From Prorocentrum cordatum (lineage: Eukaryota; Sar; Dinophyceae; Prorocentrales; Prorocentraceae), in contig CAUYUJ010003902.1 in assembly GCA_963575745.1 (NCBI GenBank), forward strand, positions 1 through 64,000: 64,000 nt of DNA, read 5' to 3'. The translations under genes were made by a program, and so were the position numbers. Shown here piece by piece: positions 55,941 to 64,000 of the stretch. Under the pieces are notes generated by a model that made no database searches, was not told the DNA's origin, and saw nothing but the letters and a program-made list of their open reading frames with translations. The first letter of the stretch is position 1. Each line of letters begins with the position of its first letter.

Positions 55941-57598
55941 CCCTCAGTTTCCTGCCTCATCTTCCCACAGTTTCCTGCCATATACCTATCATTTGTGGTC
56001 TTGTTTGTGCCAGATGCCCCATGTGCGGAGTCTCGCATCCAGGTGTTTGCGTCGGGCTCGGGCTTGCCAACTTGGATGGGTTCGACCGAATTGTCCTCTT
56101 CCGTTGGTGCTCGAAGGCCTAATCGCCCGTGACACGGTCTTGCATGCAGAGTTGGATGCTCAGGCTAATAAGTTGTTGACAGCATTACTCCATCCCTCTG
56201 ATAGCTGCCCGAAAGTTGATTCCGTTGCACTTCGCGGTTTTTCTTCTGCTATTGATGCTGGGGTCCAGGTTGACGAGGTCGAATATCCTTCTCAAAGCAT
56301 TCGAGTATTTTCAATTGATGCTGGTGTCCAGGTTGACGAAGTGCACTGTCCCTTTCAGAGCATTCGAGTGTCCTCAATTGATGCTGAGGTCCAAGTGCAT
56401 TCTCAAAGCATTCGAGTGTCTTCAATGGGTGCCGGCGTGCAAACTCAGTTCACTTGCGAGGACGCCTGTGTGCAAACTCAGTTCACTTCAATGGATGCTG
56501 GCGTGCATACTCAGTTCACTTTGAAGGACGCCTGTGTGCAAAGTCAGCTCACTTTCCAGGACGCCGTCAAAACATGGATTGACAGGAGTACTGCCCAGAA
56601 GGGGTTCACCGGCCAGGTTGCGCTGCAGTATTTAATCCAGGGGCTTGAATTATTCGTAGACCTCATGACAGAGCCAATGACCATCCCAAAACATCATGTA
56701 TCATTTTGTTTCCATACTTTGTTCAACCTCACGGATCATGTTCAGTCGTTTCTGGGAGAACTTTTGGATTGTCTCAAATCTCACCGTTTCGTGACGGGGA
56801 AAATGGACCGTGCCGAGGAGGCCAGGTTTAAAGCTCCAGGGTACATTGTCGATTGTTTCAGTTTTGTTCCAGACGGACTCTTCGAGAGTGCCAGTCGCGC
56901 AGACCCGCGGAGACTGGCAGCAGACACCCGGAGACTACAGCAAATGTGGGAGCCCCAAGAGCTCAGAATTACGTCGCCACGTGGACGCATCGCCTCTCCG
57001 TCGGGGTCGTCGTCTGTCCGTGTCGCTTCGGATGTGATAGCCAAGACTGGACATCAAAAGTTGGTTCCCGAATCTTCCCAAAGCATTCGAGTTTCTCCCG
57101 ATAACGGTGGGAGCTCTAGAGGTAGCCGCAAAGGCAGAGGCAAAGGCAAACGATAGGGCAGCTTTGAACATGATTGTCTGCATACATTACCTCTCTGTGT
57201 ATTGTACGCTGTATTGTATTGGATTGTTGATTGTGATTGCCTCGCGTGGTCTTTTGATTGTTGATTGTGATTGCCTCGTGTGGTCATTCTGTGCATTGTT
57301 TGAGCTCTAATAATTCAGTGTGTGCATGTTAAGTTCTTGGCCAGGTCTCCAGGCTCTCTTGTCGTAGTTTTAGTTTCGCCTCTTCAGTGTTCTCACTGTT
57401 GTAGGGTTGTACGAGCCTTCAGCGGCGGAGCGCATCTGCGATGTTCTCCCACAGGTTGTGCGAACGTCTTTGGTCATGCATGTTTCTGTTTCTCTATAAG
57501 AGCGGACTGCTTGCTTGACAATTTTGAGGCTTCGCTTCGCCTGAGACTTCGTTGGACCTGGCCTCAGTGGCCAAGATGGTCCCAGCAAAGACGCAAAA
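55941..57598 (+). mobile_element. LINE-type retroelement, second insertion in the loop
   Basis: 1,658 bp from the second GACCAGGTT to CAGCAAAGACGCAAAA. It has one sizeable reading frame and about 440 nt of 3' non-coding sequence with CTTTTGATTGTTGATTGTG repeated words. No reverse transcriptase is present, so it may be a non-autonomous partner that uses the LINE 3' end. Confidence 0.6.
56014..57156 (+). CDS. Uncharacterised retroelement protein with short tandem repeats
   Basis: From the first ATG it is 380 residues; the frame stays open upstream across the junction at 55941, so the true start is uncertain. I do not recognise a family. The N-terminal third has tandem repeats encoded at about 56241-56570: first IDAGVQVDEV...QSIRV units, then DACVQTQFTSM-like units of about 11-13 residues. 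A helical middle follows (ALQYLIQGLELFVDLM, HTLFNLTDHVQSFLGELLD), then an Arg/Gly/Ser-rich basic end (GGSSRGSRKGRGKGKR) that could bind RNA. A further QSIRVS occurs near the C-terminus. An ORF1-like RNA-binding role is possible but not shown. Confidence 0.5.
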   Translation: MPHVRSLASRCLRRARACQLGWVRPNCPLPLVLEGLIARDTVLHAELDAQANKLLTALLHPSDSCPKVDSVALRGFSSAIDAGVQVDEVEYPSQSIRVFSIDAGVQVDEVHCPFQSIRVSSIDAEVQVHSQSIRVSSMGAGVQTQFTCEDACVQTQFTSMDAGVHTQFTLKDACVQSQLTFQDAVKTWIDRSTAQKGFTGQVALQYLIQGLELFVDLMTEPMTIPKHHVSFCFHTLFNLTDHVQSFLGELLDCLKSHRFVTGKMDRAEEARFKAPGYIVDCFSFVPDGLFESASRADPRRLAADTRRLQQMWEPQELRITSPRGRIASPSGSSSVRVASDVIAKTGHQKLVPESSQSIRVSPDNGGSSRGSRKGRGKGKR

Positions 57599-57629
57599 GA
57601 CCAGGTTGACGGTTCACCGCCGTTGCCGT

Positions 57630-58036
57630 ACCTCGTAGAGCTCTTCGGCGTCGATGAGCTAGAGGAATTCCGGCGCGGGGTGCAGCTAGTTGGCCCACCC
57701 CCGGCTGGGACGGACAATGTGGTAACCTGGGGTCGGTTTTTCGAAGATCTTGAGAGATTTGATAATTCATTTTGGAAACCATTATTTTTGTAACGTAGAG
57801 TGGGTTCTGCCGCGTTTTGCTGTCAAATCCTCAGGTCCGTAGCTGCAATTTTACTATCAAAAAACGTGGAGGAACAATCGCCTGTCGGGATGTATTATCG
57901 ATTTGATAAAGAATATGTTCGATTACTTGAACTCCCTCGTCGGAATCTAAGCAGAATTCCGTGATCCCAGAGTTCTACGAGGGTCCGGAGCCATTTTGGC
58001 TCAAGAGCTCTACGAGGGTCCCGGCGGTAATCTGGT
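57630..58036 (+). mobile_element. Family B element hosting the full-length LINE
   Basis: A B head and body (57630 to about 57984) with a 3' repeat reading AGAGTTCTACGAGGGTCC, immediately followed by the spliced-leader relic and a second 3' repeat plus left stem (CCCGGCGGTAATCTGGTT, to 58037). The right half of the hairpin is expected beyond the window. Confidence 0.65.
57984..58005 (+). other. Dinoflagellate spliced-leader relic
   Basis: CCGGAGCCATTTTGGCTCAA plus a final G, preceded by T, matches the 22-nt DinoSL at 21 positions; the only change is G for T at 57988. It is followed directly by AGCTCTACGAGGGTCCC, the B 3' repeat, whose usual upstream AAAAG would serve as the splice acceptor. 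Spliced leaders exist only on mature mRNA 5' ends, so their presence in DNA marks a reverse-transcribed message. Confidence 0.8.
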
Positions 58037-58130
58037 TGCCTCCCTCCTCAGGGGTCTGGCGGCTGGGGGCTCCCGCTGGGCCCTCGTCTCGAGCGGCATT
58101 GTGCCGTGCTGCTTTCCTTGGTTCCCATTA

Positions 58131-58249
58131 CCGTACGCGTTACTGCAGAGTGTATTTTGCCTGAGTACCGTACACACTCATTCTTTGTTTGATTCCTATT
58201 CCCGTACGCGTGCTGCAGAGTGTCTTTTGCCTGAGTACCGTACACACTC
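58131..58249 (+). repeat. Tandem repeat in the LINE 5' leader
   Basis: CCGTACGCGT, CTGCAGAGTGT, TTTTGCCTGAGTACCG and TACACACTC occur in order at 58131-58179 and 58202-58249, a 71-bp period. Repeated 5' monomers can carry promoter function in LINEs; here that is only a guess. Confidence 0.7.
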
Positions 58250-58384
58250 TTTGGAGGTCGAGATTGCTGGAGGACACTATCATTCCTTGATTGTCGGAGT
58301 ACACATCCTTTCTTTTCATTTGCAAAGACGGCGTGGGATACTCAGAGAAGTCCCTCGTGGGAGAGTAGAAAGCTACCCCGCAGT

Positions 58385-59509
58385 GTGCTATCAGAATCAG
58401 CTGTAGGTGAGTTCCACAGTATTGACGGAGACAGTGCTCTATCTTCCCTTGATTTCCCAGATCTCAGGATGGAGGAGAACACAGCGGCTGGACCCTTCGG
58501 CCCCCAGCGGGCACAGCCACCTGTCTCGGGCCTGGTCGACAGCAGGCGAAGAGGTGGGGACCAGAGGAGCCGCAGCGGTGACAGAACGGATGACAAGCCC
58601 CCTGCTTGGTGGGCTGGCGCTCAGAGTGCGATGATTGATGCCCAGAGGATACAGCTGAACGAGACCCTCACTGCACGCCTTGCCCCCATGGAGGCGACAC
58701 TGGCGACGCACACGGCTTCAATTGCCTCAATGAGACGCGAGATTACTGAAAATGCAGCATCCTTGTCAGCACTGAGAACAGAATTCAACACACTTCAAAC
58801 TAGATCGGAGTCAGGGTCCAGCAATGGGGTGTCATCTCGGATGTCTGGGGCCTTTACTCGTGCGACCTGGAACCCGTCTTCCATTGAAATCAAGGGCTGG
58901 GTGACGGACTGGAAAAACTATGAGCAACGAGGCCGCCAGATGCTGACACAATCACAGGTAAATTATATCCTCAATGAGATTGTTCTTTCTCCGATCGTCG
59001 CCAGCACTTCGGCGGAAGGCAGGATTGACACACCACGTACTCAAGAAGAAAATGATGGTCGCACATTCGGATACAGTCGCATTAGAATCTTTTTCACCAT
59101 GGGGACCGACTCCAGAATATTGTGGGATATGCGCCAAAGACTCCTCGCGGCAGTGCATAGTGGGACCAGTAAAACACTGACTGATGTGGCCAGACAGGCT
59201 ACAGAGGCACAGGGTAGTATCAAAGTCATTGTTGAGGCGGCCCCACACAAACAACCACATGTTAATTGCGCGGGTAAGTTTCAGAACATCTTCAGGCGCC
59301 ATGTCAATGCGGCCCTGGGAATTATAGTTCGAGCGGAGCTGGGACCACCTACGACACACTTCTGGGGCAAGCTCCCCAACGACACCACAAATGGAAAGGT
59401 CATCGCAGTTTTTAACCCAGCAACGAACTATGAGATCCTGCCCGCTCTGGCCGTCTTGGATCCTGCCATCAACACGGCACAGCTCCAAGCTGATCTGAGG
59501 GCTGAATGA
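58385..59509 (+). CDS. LINE ORF1 protein (coiled coil plus RNA-binding-like region)
   Basis: The frame is open from 58235 with no ATG until 58469; an ATG start gives 346 residues, a GTG at 58385 gives 374. The N-terminal part is Pro/Arg/Gly-rich. A coiled coil follows (LNETLTARLAPMEATLATHT, then MRREITENAASLSALRTEF), and a globular C-terminal half with FGYSRIRIFF and NAALGIIVRAELG strands. The layout resembles L1-type ORF1p, a trimeric RNA chaperone that coats the LINE RNA, though sequence identity to a named family cannot be judged here. It ends at TGA (59507-59509) in the same frame as ORF2, so the pair may once have been, or may still be read as, one polyprotein. Confidence 0.65.
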   Translation: MLSESAVGEFHSIDGDSALSSLDFPDLRMEENTAAGPFGPQRAQPPVSGLVDSRRRGGDQRSRSGDRTDDKPPAWWAGAQSAMIDAQRIQLNETLTARLAPMEATLATHTASIASMRREITENAASLSALRTEFNTLQTRSESGSSNGVSSRMSGAFTRATWNPSSIEIKGWVTDWKNYEQRGRQMLTQSQVNYILNEIVLSPIVASTSAEGRIDTPRTQEENDGRTFGYSRIRIFFTMGTDSRILWDMRQRLLAAVHSGTSKTLTDVARQATEAQGSIKVIVEAAPHKQPHVNCAGKFQNIFRRHVNAALGIIVRAELGPPTTHFWGKLPNDTTNGKVIAVFNPATNYEILPALAVLDPAINTAQLQADLRAE

Positions 59510-62500
59510 CATGAGTGGATTGCCAGAGTGGGCACATGGAATATCGAGAAAAGAGGTCCACAGTTTTCCGAAGCTATCCTGGATGCTGCCAACGACAGAG
59601 GCATTTTCTTGTTGGGACTCCAGGAGGCACAGTTTTTCACGGACAGTCGAAAGATTCTTGCTGGGGATGGGTGGCACATGGAACGCTCTTCGTGTAAGAA
59701 AGCAGCTATTTTGTGGAAGGGCCCATGGAAGGCTCTGCTACGTGACATTGAGCGCGGACCAAGGTTCGTCATTGCATGGTTCAGGCCAGCCGCTACTGTT
59801 TGCTTGTATTTGCCAGATGCAGATGAGGATGAGGAGGTGAGGGAATTCAGTCAAGTGTTGGAGGAGGTGAAGAGGAGGATCAGAGAGTATCGCAGACGTC
59901 ACCCCGAGCAGCCAGACATGCTTATCTTGTTTACGGATGCCAACGTTGAGATGGCTCCCAATCTTATCGCAAACGGCCGTGCTATCACTGGTATGGGAGT
60001 GAAGGAAGAGGTGGAGGTACTATTCAGAGGAGGAAGGGAGGGTGTGAGGAAGAAACAATTGGAGGAGATGAGGTTCCTATTGGCAGAATTTTGCAGTGTG
60101 CATCGTTTACGGCTGGCAAACACGTTTGGCCCTCGCTGTGCGACTTGGCGAGGTAGGGCAGCACCCCGAGGGGAGGCGGTGCTCGACTATATAGGCATCA
60201 GTGCTTCTGATCAATTCGACTCGGGGACTACTGCTGAGTGGATTCGGGCCCTAGGGAGATCGGCCACAATCCAGGAGATCAGCGACCACAAACTAGTACA
60301 TCTTGCGGTTGCTGTGGGAAGGCGGCGACGCTGCAATAATAGGGAGCGAGCTGCCTTGCATCAATGGGGACCCGTGGACCCTGCTGCGGCTGCCGCCAGC
60401 TTCGACCGTGCCCTGTCACGGCAGTTTCAAGATGCAGGCTCTCGGTATCGCCCATTACAGTCTTTGGTTGAAGAGGAGGAGGAGGAGGAGGAGGACATCA
60501 AAAGGGACGTGAAACCCGTGAAGGAGGAGGAGGGCGAGCAGAGGAGGCAGGGCAGGGGCACACTCAGCCAGATCATCGCAGATACGGCGGCAAGTATCCC
60601 TAGCCGCCAGGTGGCCGCACTTCGTGCACCTGTGAGGCCGGAACGTCTATGGACGCTCGAACGGCTGTTACGGCGTGCTCTTTGGCCCAGAGAACTTCGA
60701 TGCCAGAATGAAGTCAGGAGTCTTCGGAGATTGATCAAACCACTGCGAAAACAATATGATGCCGACATGCTCGAATACAAACACAAAGTTGAACAGCGTA
60801 AATTACGTACACAAGCACAGGCACTTAAAGTCAAAAAGATGACGGGGGAGTGGGAACTTACTTACGATGTCGAGGCCAAACAGGTGGAAATTGGGAGGTA
60901 CTTGAAAGACAGGGTGGAGGACTACGGGGCGAGGAGGGAGGTGCAGTCTATTCTGGAAGGTCTGGCATCGAAGCTCAACCAGTCCCAGTGCGTGAGCATC
61001 ACCATGCATGACATCTTGCGAGCGAGGGCTCGCCTCAAGAGTGGGGCGGCTGGACCTGACCAAGTGACGCGGGAGATGCTGCAGCTCATCCCCTTTGCCA
61101 GCCTCAAGACAATCCGACATCATTTCAGCCTGATCGCCAATCGTCGTCAACAGGTCCCCTCGGATTGGAAGAGGTTTCTGGTAACTCTCATCCCGAAGGC
61201 GCCGTCCATCCAGGAGCTTTCAGAGACTAGGGCGATCTGCCTCCTGAGCCTGGTCCAGAAGTGGTACAACCATGTCCTAGTCATTAAAGGGGAACATCTG
61301 GTGAATATCAAACACTCTCTTAACATGTATGGGTTTGTGAAGTTCAGGAAGGTTTCTGAGGTCACATCGTTTACCAAACATCTTTGCCAACATGCTGCAC
61401 AATGGGGAAAAGGGGAGAAGCTCTATCTGGCCAGCCTCGATGTACTCCAGGCGTTTGACCACGTTACTATCAAGCTAGCGTTACAAAGTATGGAGAAGCT
61501 TGGTTTTGACCCCGCTTTGATTTATGCCCTTCTTTGCCCTATGACCGAAAACACGTGTAAAGCCACCTTCGAAGGGACCCAGAATTTGGATTGGATTGGT
61601 TGGGATCGGAGTATCAGGACGGGCGGGGTGGACGGACCATTCATATTCAAAGTGGTGAGTGTGGCCTTGTGGAATGATATCGTCGGGACCTGGCCAGGGC
61701 GTGATCTGGGTTACGTAGTCGAGTCCCCCGTCCCCATGCCCACTAGATCGACGATTTCACATGCCCTCTGGGCAGACAATTTGTTCCTGTACGCCAGAGA
61801 TGAACGGCAGCTCAGGACCATGGTGACTGAGCTCACTCTCCCCCTGCTCCAGGCCGGCCTCAATTGGAAACCATCCTCTCGCAAGCTCATCCCCTTTGGC
61901 GTCAATGGCTCGAATGATGTAGGTCTTGATATTCAGTTGCCCACACAGACCCACACGTATAAACTTGAATGCGTTAACACTTTGGACATCCTGGGCTACA
62001 GGTTGGACAGATATTGGACAAAGCATAGCGATCTGCAGTTCAACTTGGATTGTGCCCGTGGTGCCTTCTTTGCCGACATCGAATATTATAGAAGTCATCG
62101 CATCCCGATTGAGAGACGATTCCAACGATACCGACTCCGTATCCAGAGTAAGCTACTTTTCGCAATCGAGGGGATGACGATTGACAACATCACGGCACAA
62201 AAAATATTCTCCTGGGAAGGAAAGCTATTAGCCATCATCGGAGGAAGGAGGAAAGGAGTGACTGAAGATTGGACGGTCTACCAAAAGAGGAGGTTCAAGT
62301 ATGCACGCGACCAGTTCGCCAACCATGGATTTGTGTCGGCGGTGGAACTCTTCATTCACAAGAACTGGTTCTGGGCGAAAGATATCGCTTGCTTTGCCAG
62401 AGGCTTTGCGTGTCAAAATATCCCGACAGCTGCGCTGCGCACGGACAGAGTACATGCTGATCCGACAGCTTCGCTGCACACGTACAGTCAGGCTCATACA

Positions 62501-64000
62501 CATGTCCATTCGTCTTTGCCTGTGCCTCAGTTGTCTGGCCAACGTTCTTTGGAGTCCACGCCCAGTTTTATTCAGACAGCTACGCTGCACACTCACAGTG
62601 ATGATACAACACATGCCCATTCTTTGTTGCCAGTGCCGCAGGTTGATGACCGTTCTTTCGACACGTTGCCCAGCTATATTCAGACAGCTACGCTGCACAC
62701 GAACAGTGGAGAGCATACACACCTTCGTTCGATGTCTTCTGTGCCGCAGGCTGAGAGAGGAAGTTCTTTCGATCAGTTGCCTTGTTATATTCCGACAGCT
62801 ACGCTGCACACACACTGTACACACTTTATTCATTCTCATTGTCCGCCTCGTGCTTTGCCTCAGAGTGTTTCGCCTGAGCCCCAGAGACCTGCGGCTATGT
62901 TTGGTAGCCGTGGGGGACTGACTGAGCACAAAAAAGATTGTCAACGTTCTTCTGGTCGTGTGTCGTCTGCGTCCAGTATAAGAGTTCCTTTGGAGCCGAA
63001 CAAAAAGGATGCTCATTGTTCTTCTGGTCGTGTGTCGTCTGCGTCCAGAATAAGAGTTCCTTTGAGTGATCCGCTGCAGGTGGCGCATCTGTTTGAGTGC
63101 GCCAGGCTCCTGGAAAAAAGGAGCAGGCAGCGCGAATCTCAAGGCGCTGTCAGTCCTGCGGCCACAGCCCCCCCAGTCGACGGCGAGAGCGAACCCACGC
63201 CCGCGGCCAAGAATCGTCGCAGGCAGATTGTGGAGACCCGTCTGGCCGCCAGGGGAGAGAAGCGGTGCCCTGGCCCGAGTCTCACTGCGAGCCAGGAGGA
63301 GCTCGCCAAGCGTGTCAGACAGCCCCAGCGCCCTTGCGACAAAAGAGATCGGGATGAAATATGTTCGCCGAGGGGCAGTCAAAAGAGACGGTGTATTGCT
63401 CATGTGAATGATGACCCCATCGCTCCCGCCGATAGTCTGTCTGCTGCCCCACAGGGAAGTAAGCGACCGCGGGACCCCCCCTCTTCTAATCATGATAGTG
63501 AGCCGCGAGAGGCACGACCCTCTGGCGCAAACGTAAATGCCTTCAAACTCAACGCCTACTCTCAGGCGCGGTTGGGCATGATGCATGCGTCAGGTGACTG
63601 GTCCGCTCATCGTCGCGCGTTCGCTGCGCGCTCGAGGGATTCTCAGGCTGCTCTTCTTGGATGGCGTGGTGGTACTAAATACGTCGGTTGGAGAAAATGG
63701 GAAGATGTCTTCATTGCGGATCAGAATGGCAATACTAAGTGGTGGGAGACTATGATGTTTGGGAAAGAAGATTGGTCGATTTTCGTTGAGAAGTTACTCA
63801 AAAGATTGCACCTGCCCGCCATTCTTGACTATCTGGCCAAACCTAGAGCTTCGGTTGCCCGTGCGGAGGAGGAGAAGACGAAAGTTAACAATGATAGGAT
63901 TGCGCGTCGCATTGCTCATAACTTTGAAAATGAGACTATCTTTGACTATGATTCGGATAATATTCCATTTGAAATACTGGGTGACAGCTTGTGTGTTGTC
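59510..64000 (+). CDS. LINE ORF2: APE endonuclease, reverse transcriptase, RNase H-like (incomplete)
   Basis: 1,497 codons without a stop, open to the window edge. The first in-frame Met comes after the endonuclease start, so initiation by readthrough of the TGA at 59507 or reinitiation must be assumed. Endonuclease motifs: GTWNIE (59531), LQEA (59618), FTDAN (59930), ATWRG, LDYIG and SDH (60281), the full APE set. Reverse transcriptase: FLVTLIPKA, RAICLLSLVQKWYN, motif A SLDVLQAFDHV (Asp 61439 and 61457), motif B IRTGGVDGPFIF (61613), motif C HALWADNLFL (WADN 61769-61780), then GLNWKPSSRKL and LDILGYRLD. A His/Thr-rich repeat region and a basic linker follow, then WWETMMFGKEDWSIF and FEILGDSLCVV, where the third RNase H Asp (63983) is reached. 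It nicks target DNA and primes cDNA synthesis from it. Confidence 0.85.
62420..62830 (+). repeat. In-frame protein repeats in the ORF2 linker
   Basis: Four degenerate units of about 37 residues contain (I/D)(Q/P)TA(T/S)LHT, a His-rich THxH patch, (L/S)PVPQ or SVPQ and RSFDTLPS. The DNA word ACAGCTACGCTGCACAC recurs. A second pair, SSGRVSSAS(S/R)IRVPL, lies at about 62946-63063. Such repeats sit between RT and RNase H and probably form a flexible spacer. Confidence 0.7.

Larger units (their letters stand above)
55599..57607 (+). other. Threefold target repeat GACCAGGTT in the hairpin loop
   Basis: GACCAGGTT occurs at 55599-55607, 55932-55940 and 57599-57607, bordering the first LINE fragment on both sides and the second on both sides. 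The first overlaps the left stem and loop of the host B hairpin and the last overlaps its right part. This is the pattern of two insertions into the same 9-bp target, each duplicating it. Confidence 0.8.
55224..57629 (+). mobile_element. Family B element hosting two successive LINE insertions
   Basis: The B head reads GCCGCGTAGAGCTC. Body and 3' repeat run to the left stem CCCGGCGGTGA and the loop CCAGGTT (55607). After two LINE inserts the loop resumes at GACCAGGTTGACGGTTCACC (57599), and the element ends CGTTGCCGT. Confidence 0.75.
57985..64000 (+). mobile_element. LINE non-LTR retrotransposon, 5' complete, runs off the window
   Basis: From the spliced leader through a B-derived leader (58006-58037), untranslated region, ORF1 and ORF2. 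Order: coiled-coil ORF1, APE endonuclease, reverse transcriptase, repeat-rich linker, start of the RNase H-like region. The coding frame has a single stop (59507) in about 5.7 kb, so the copy is young or under constraint. The missing 3' part can be modelled on the copy at 44482-46595. Confidence 0.8.

Noticed and set aside
55831-56013. Upstream extension of the 380-residue frame to a TTG at 55831
   Set aside because: The extension crosses the GACCAGGTT junction at 55932-55940 between two separate insertions and lacks an ATG, so continuity of the frame is probably accidental.
57322-57609. 95-codon open frame after the 380-residue protein
   Set aside because: It lies in the 3' non-coding part and ends in the TGA of the host loop (CCAGGTTGA). 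No composition or motif supports coding.
58952-59677. 241-codon open frame on the minus strand
   Set aside because: It overlaps the end of ORF1 and the start of the endonuclease in antisense and shows no recognisable motif.
62228-63586. 452-codon open frame on the minus strand
   Set aside because: It is antisense to the ORF2 linker, whose repeats and base composition keep the opposite frame open. The plus frame has domain motifs on both sides; the minus frame has none.

Overview
The window reads as nuclear DNA of a dinoflagellate. The main evidence is a 22-nt stretch at 57984-58005 that differs at one base from the dinoflagellate trans-spliced leader (DinoSL). It sits at the 5' end of a long retrotransposon. 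No ordinary cellular gene, rRNA, tRNA or CRISPR array was recognised; almost every base belongs to a mobile element or its remains.

Three non-autonomous families make up most of the sequence. Family A (about 1.0-1.2 kb) carries a core of roughly 177-bp satellite units. Family B (about 0.4 kb) is compact. Family C (about 0.3 kb) is GC-rich with a long palindrome. A and B share one plan: a 15-bp 5' terminal repeat (A: ACTCGTAGAGCTTCC; B: ACCTCGTAGAGCTCT), its inverted copy near the 3' end, then a 10-bp-stem hairpin and a last CAGT. They sit inside one another like parentheses. In about 15 cases the two halves of the interrupted host can be rejoined, and the insertion always follows a T with no target duplication beyond possibly that T. 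This resembles Helentron-type rolling-circle elements and their non-autonomous relatives (HINEs such as Drosophila DINE-1 and the satellite-bearing DINE-TR1). No Rep/helicase gene is present, so the assignment is inferred.

Layout: 1-41.5 kb is nested A and B with C islands near 6.8-7.0, 16.6-17.0, 22.0-22.3, 23.4-23.5 and 26.3-26.8 kb. From 41.6 kb, fragments of non-LTR (LINE) retrotransposons appear inside A and B copies. From 50.4 to 54.5 kb the A elements carry a diverged, shorter-period satellite. From 57.98 kb to the right edge lies the 5' 6 kb of an apparently full-length LINE: an untranslated leader with a repeat, ORF1 with a coiled coil, and ORF2 with APE-type endonuclease, reverse transcriptase, a repeat-rich linker and the beginning of an RNase H-like region. 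The window ends inside it.

Two systems stand out. First, all six complete 3' ends of LINE fragments, and both well preserved 5' ends, join their hosts in the loop of the A/B terminal hairpin. One site shows GACCAGGTT three times around two successive insertions, so the LINE appears to use the hairpin loop as a specific target with a 9-bp duplication. Second, the LINE C-terminus carries RNase H catalytic motifs in the order D3-D4-D1-E2, which looks like a circularly permuted RNase H domain and is conserved in three copies. The spliced leader at the 5' end suggests that the LINE RNA is trans-spliced before reverse transcription.
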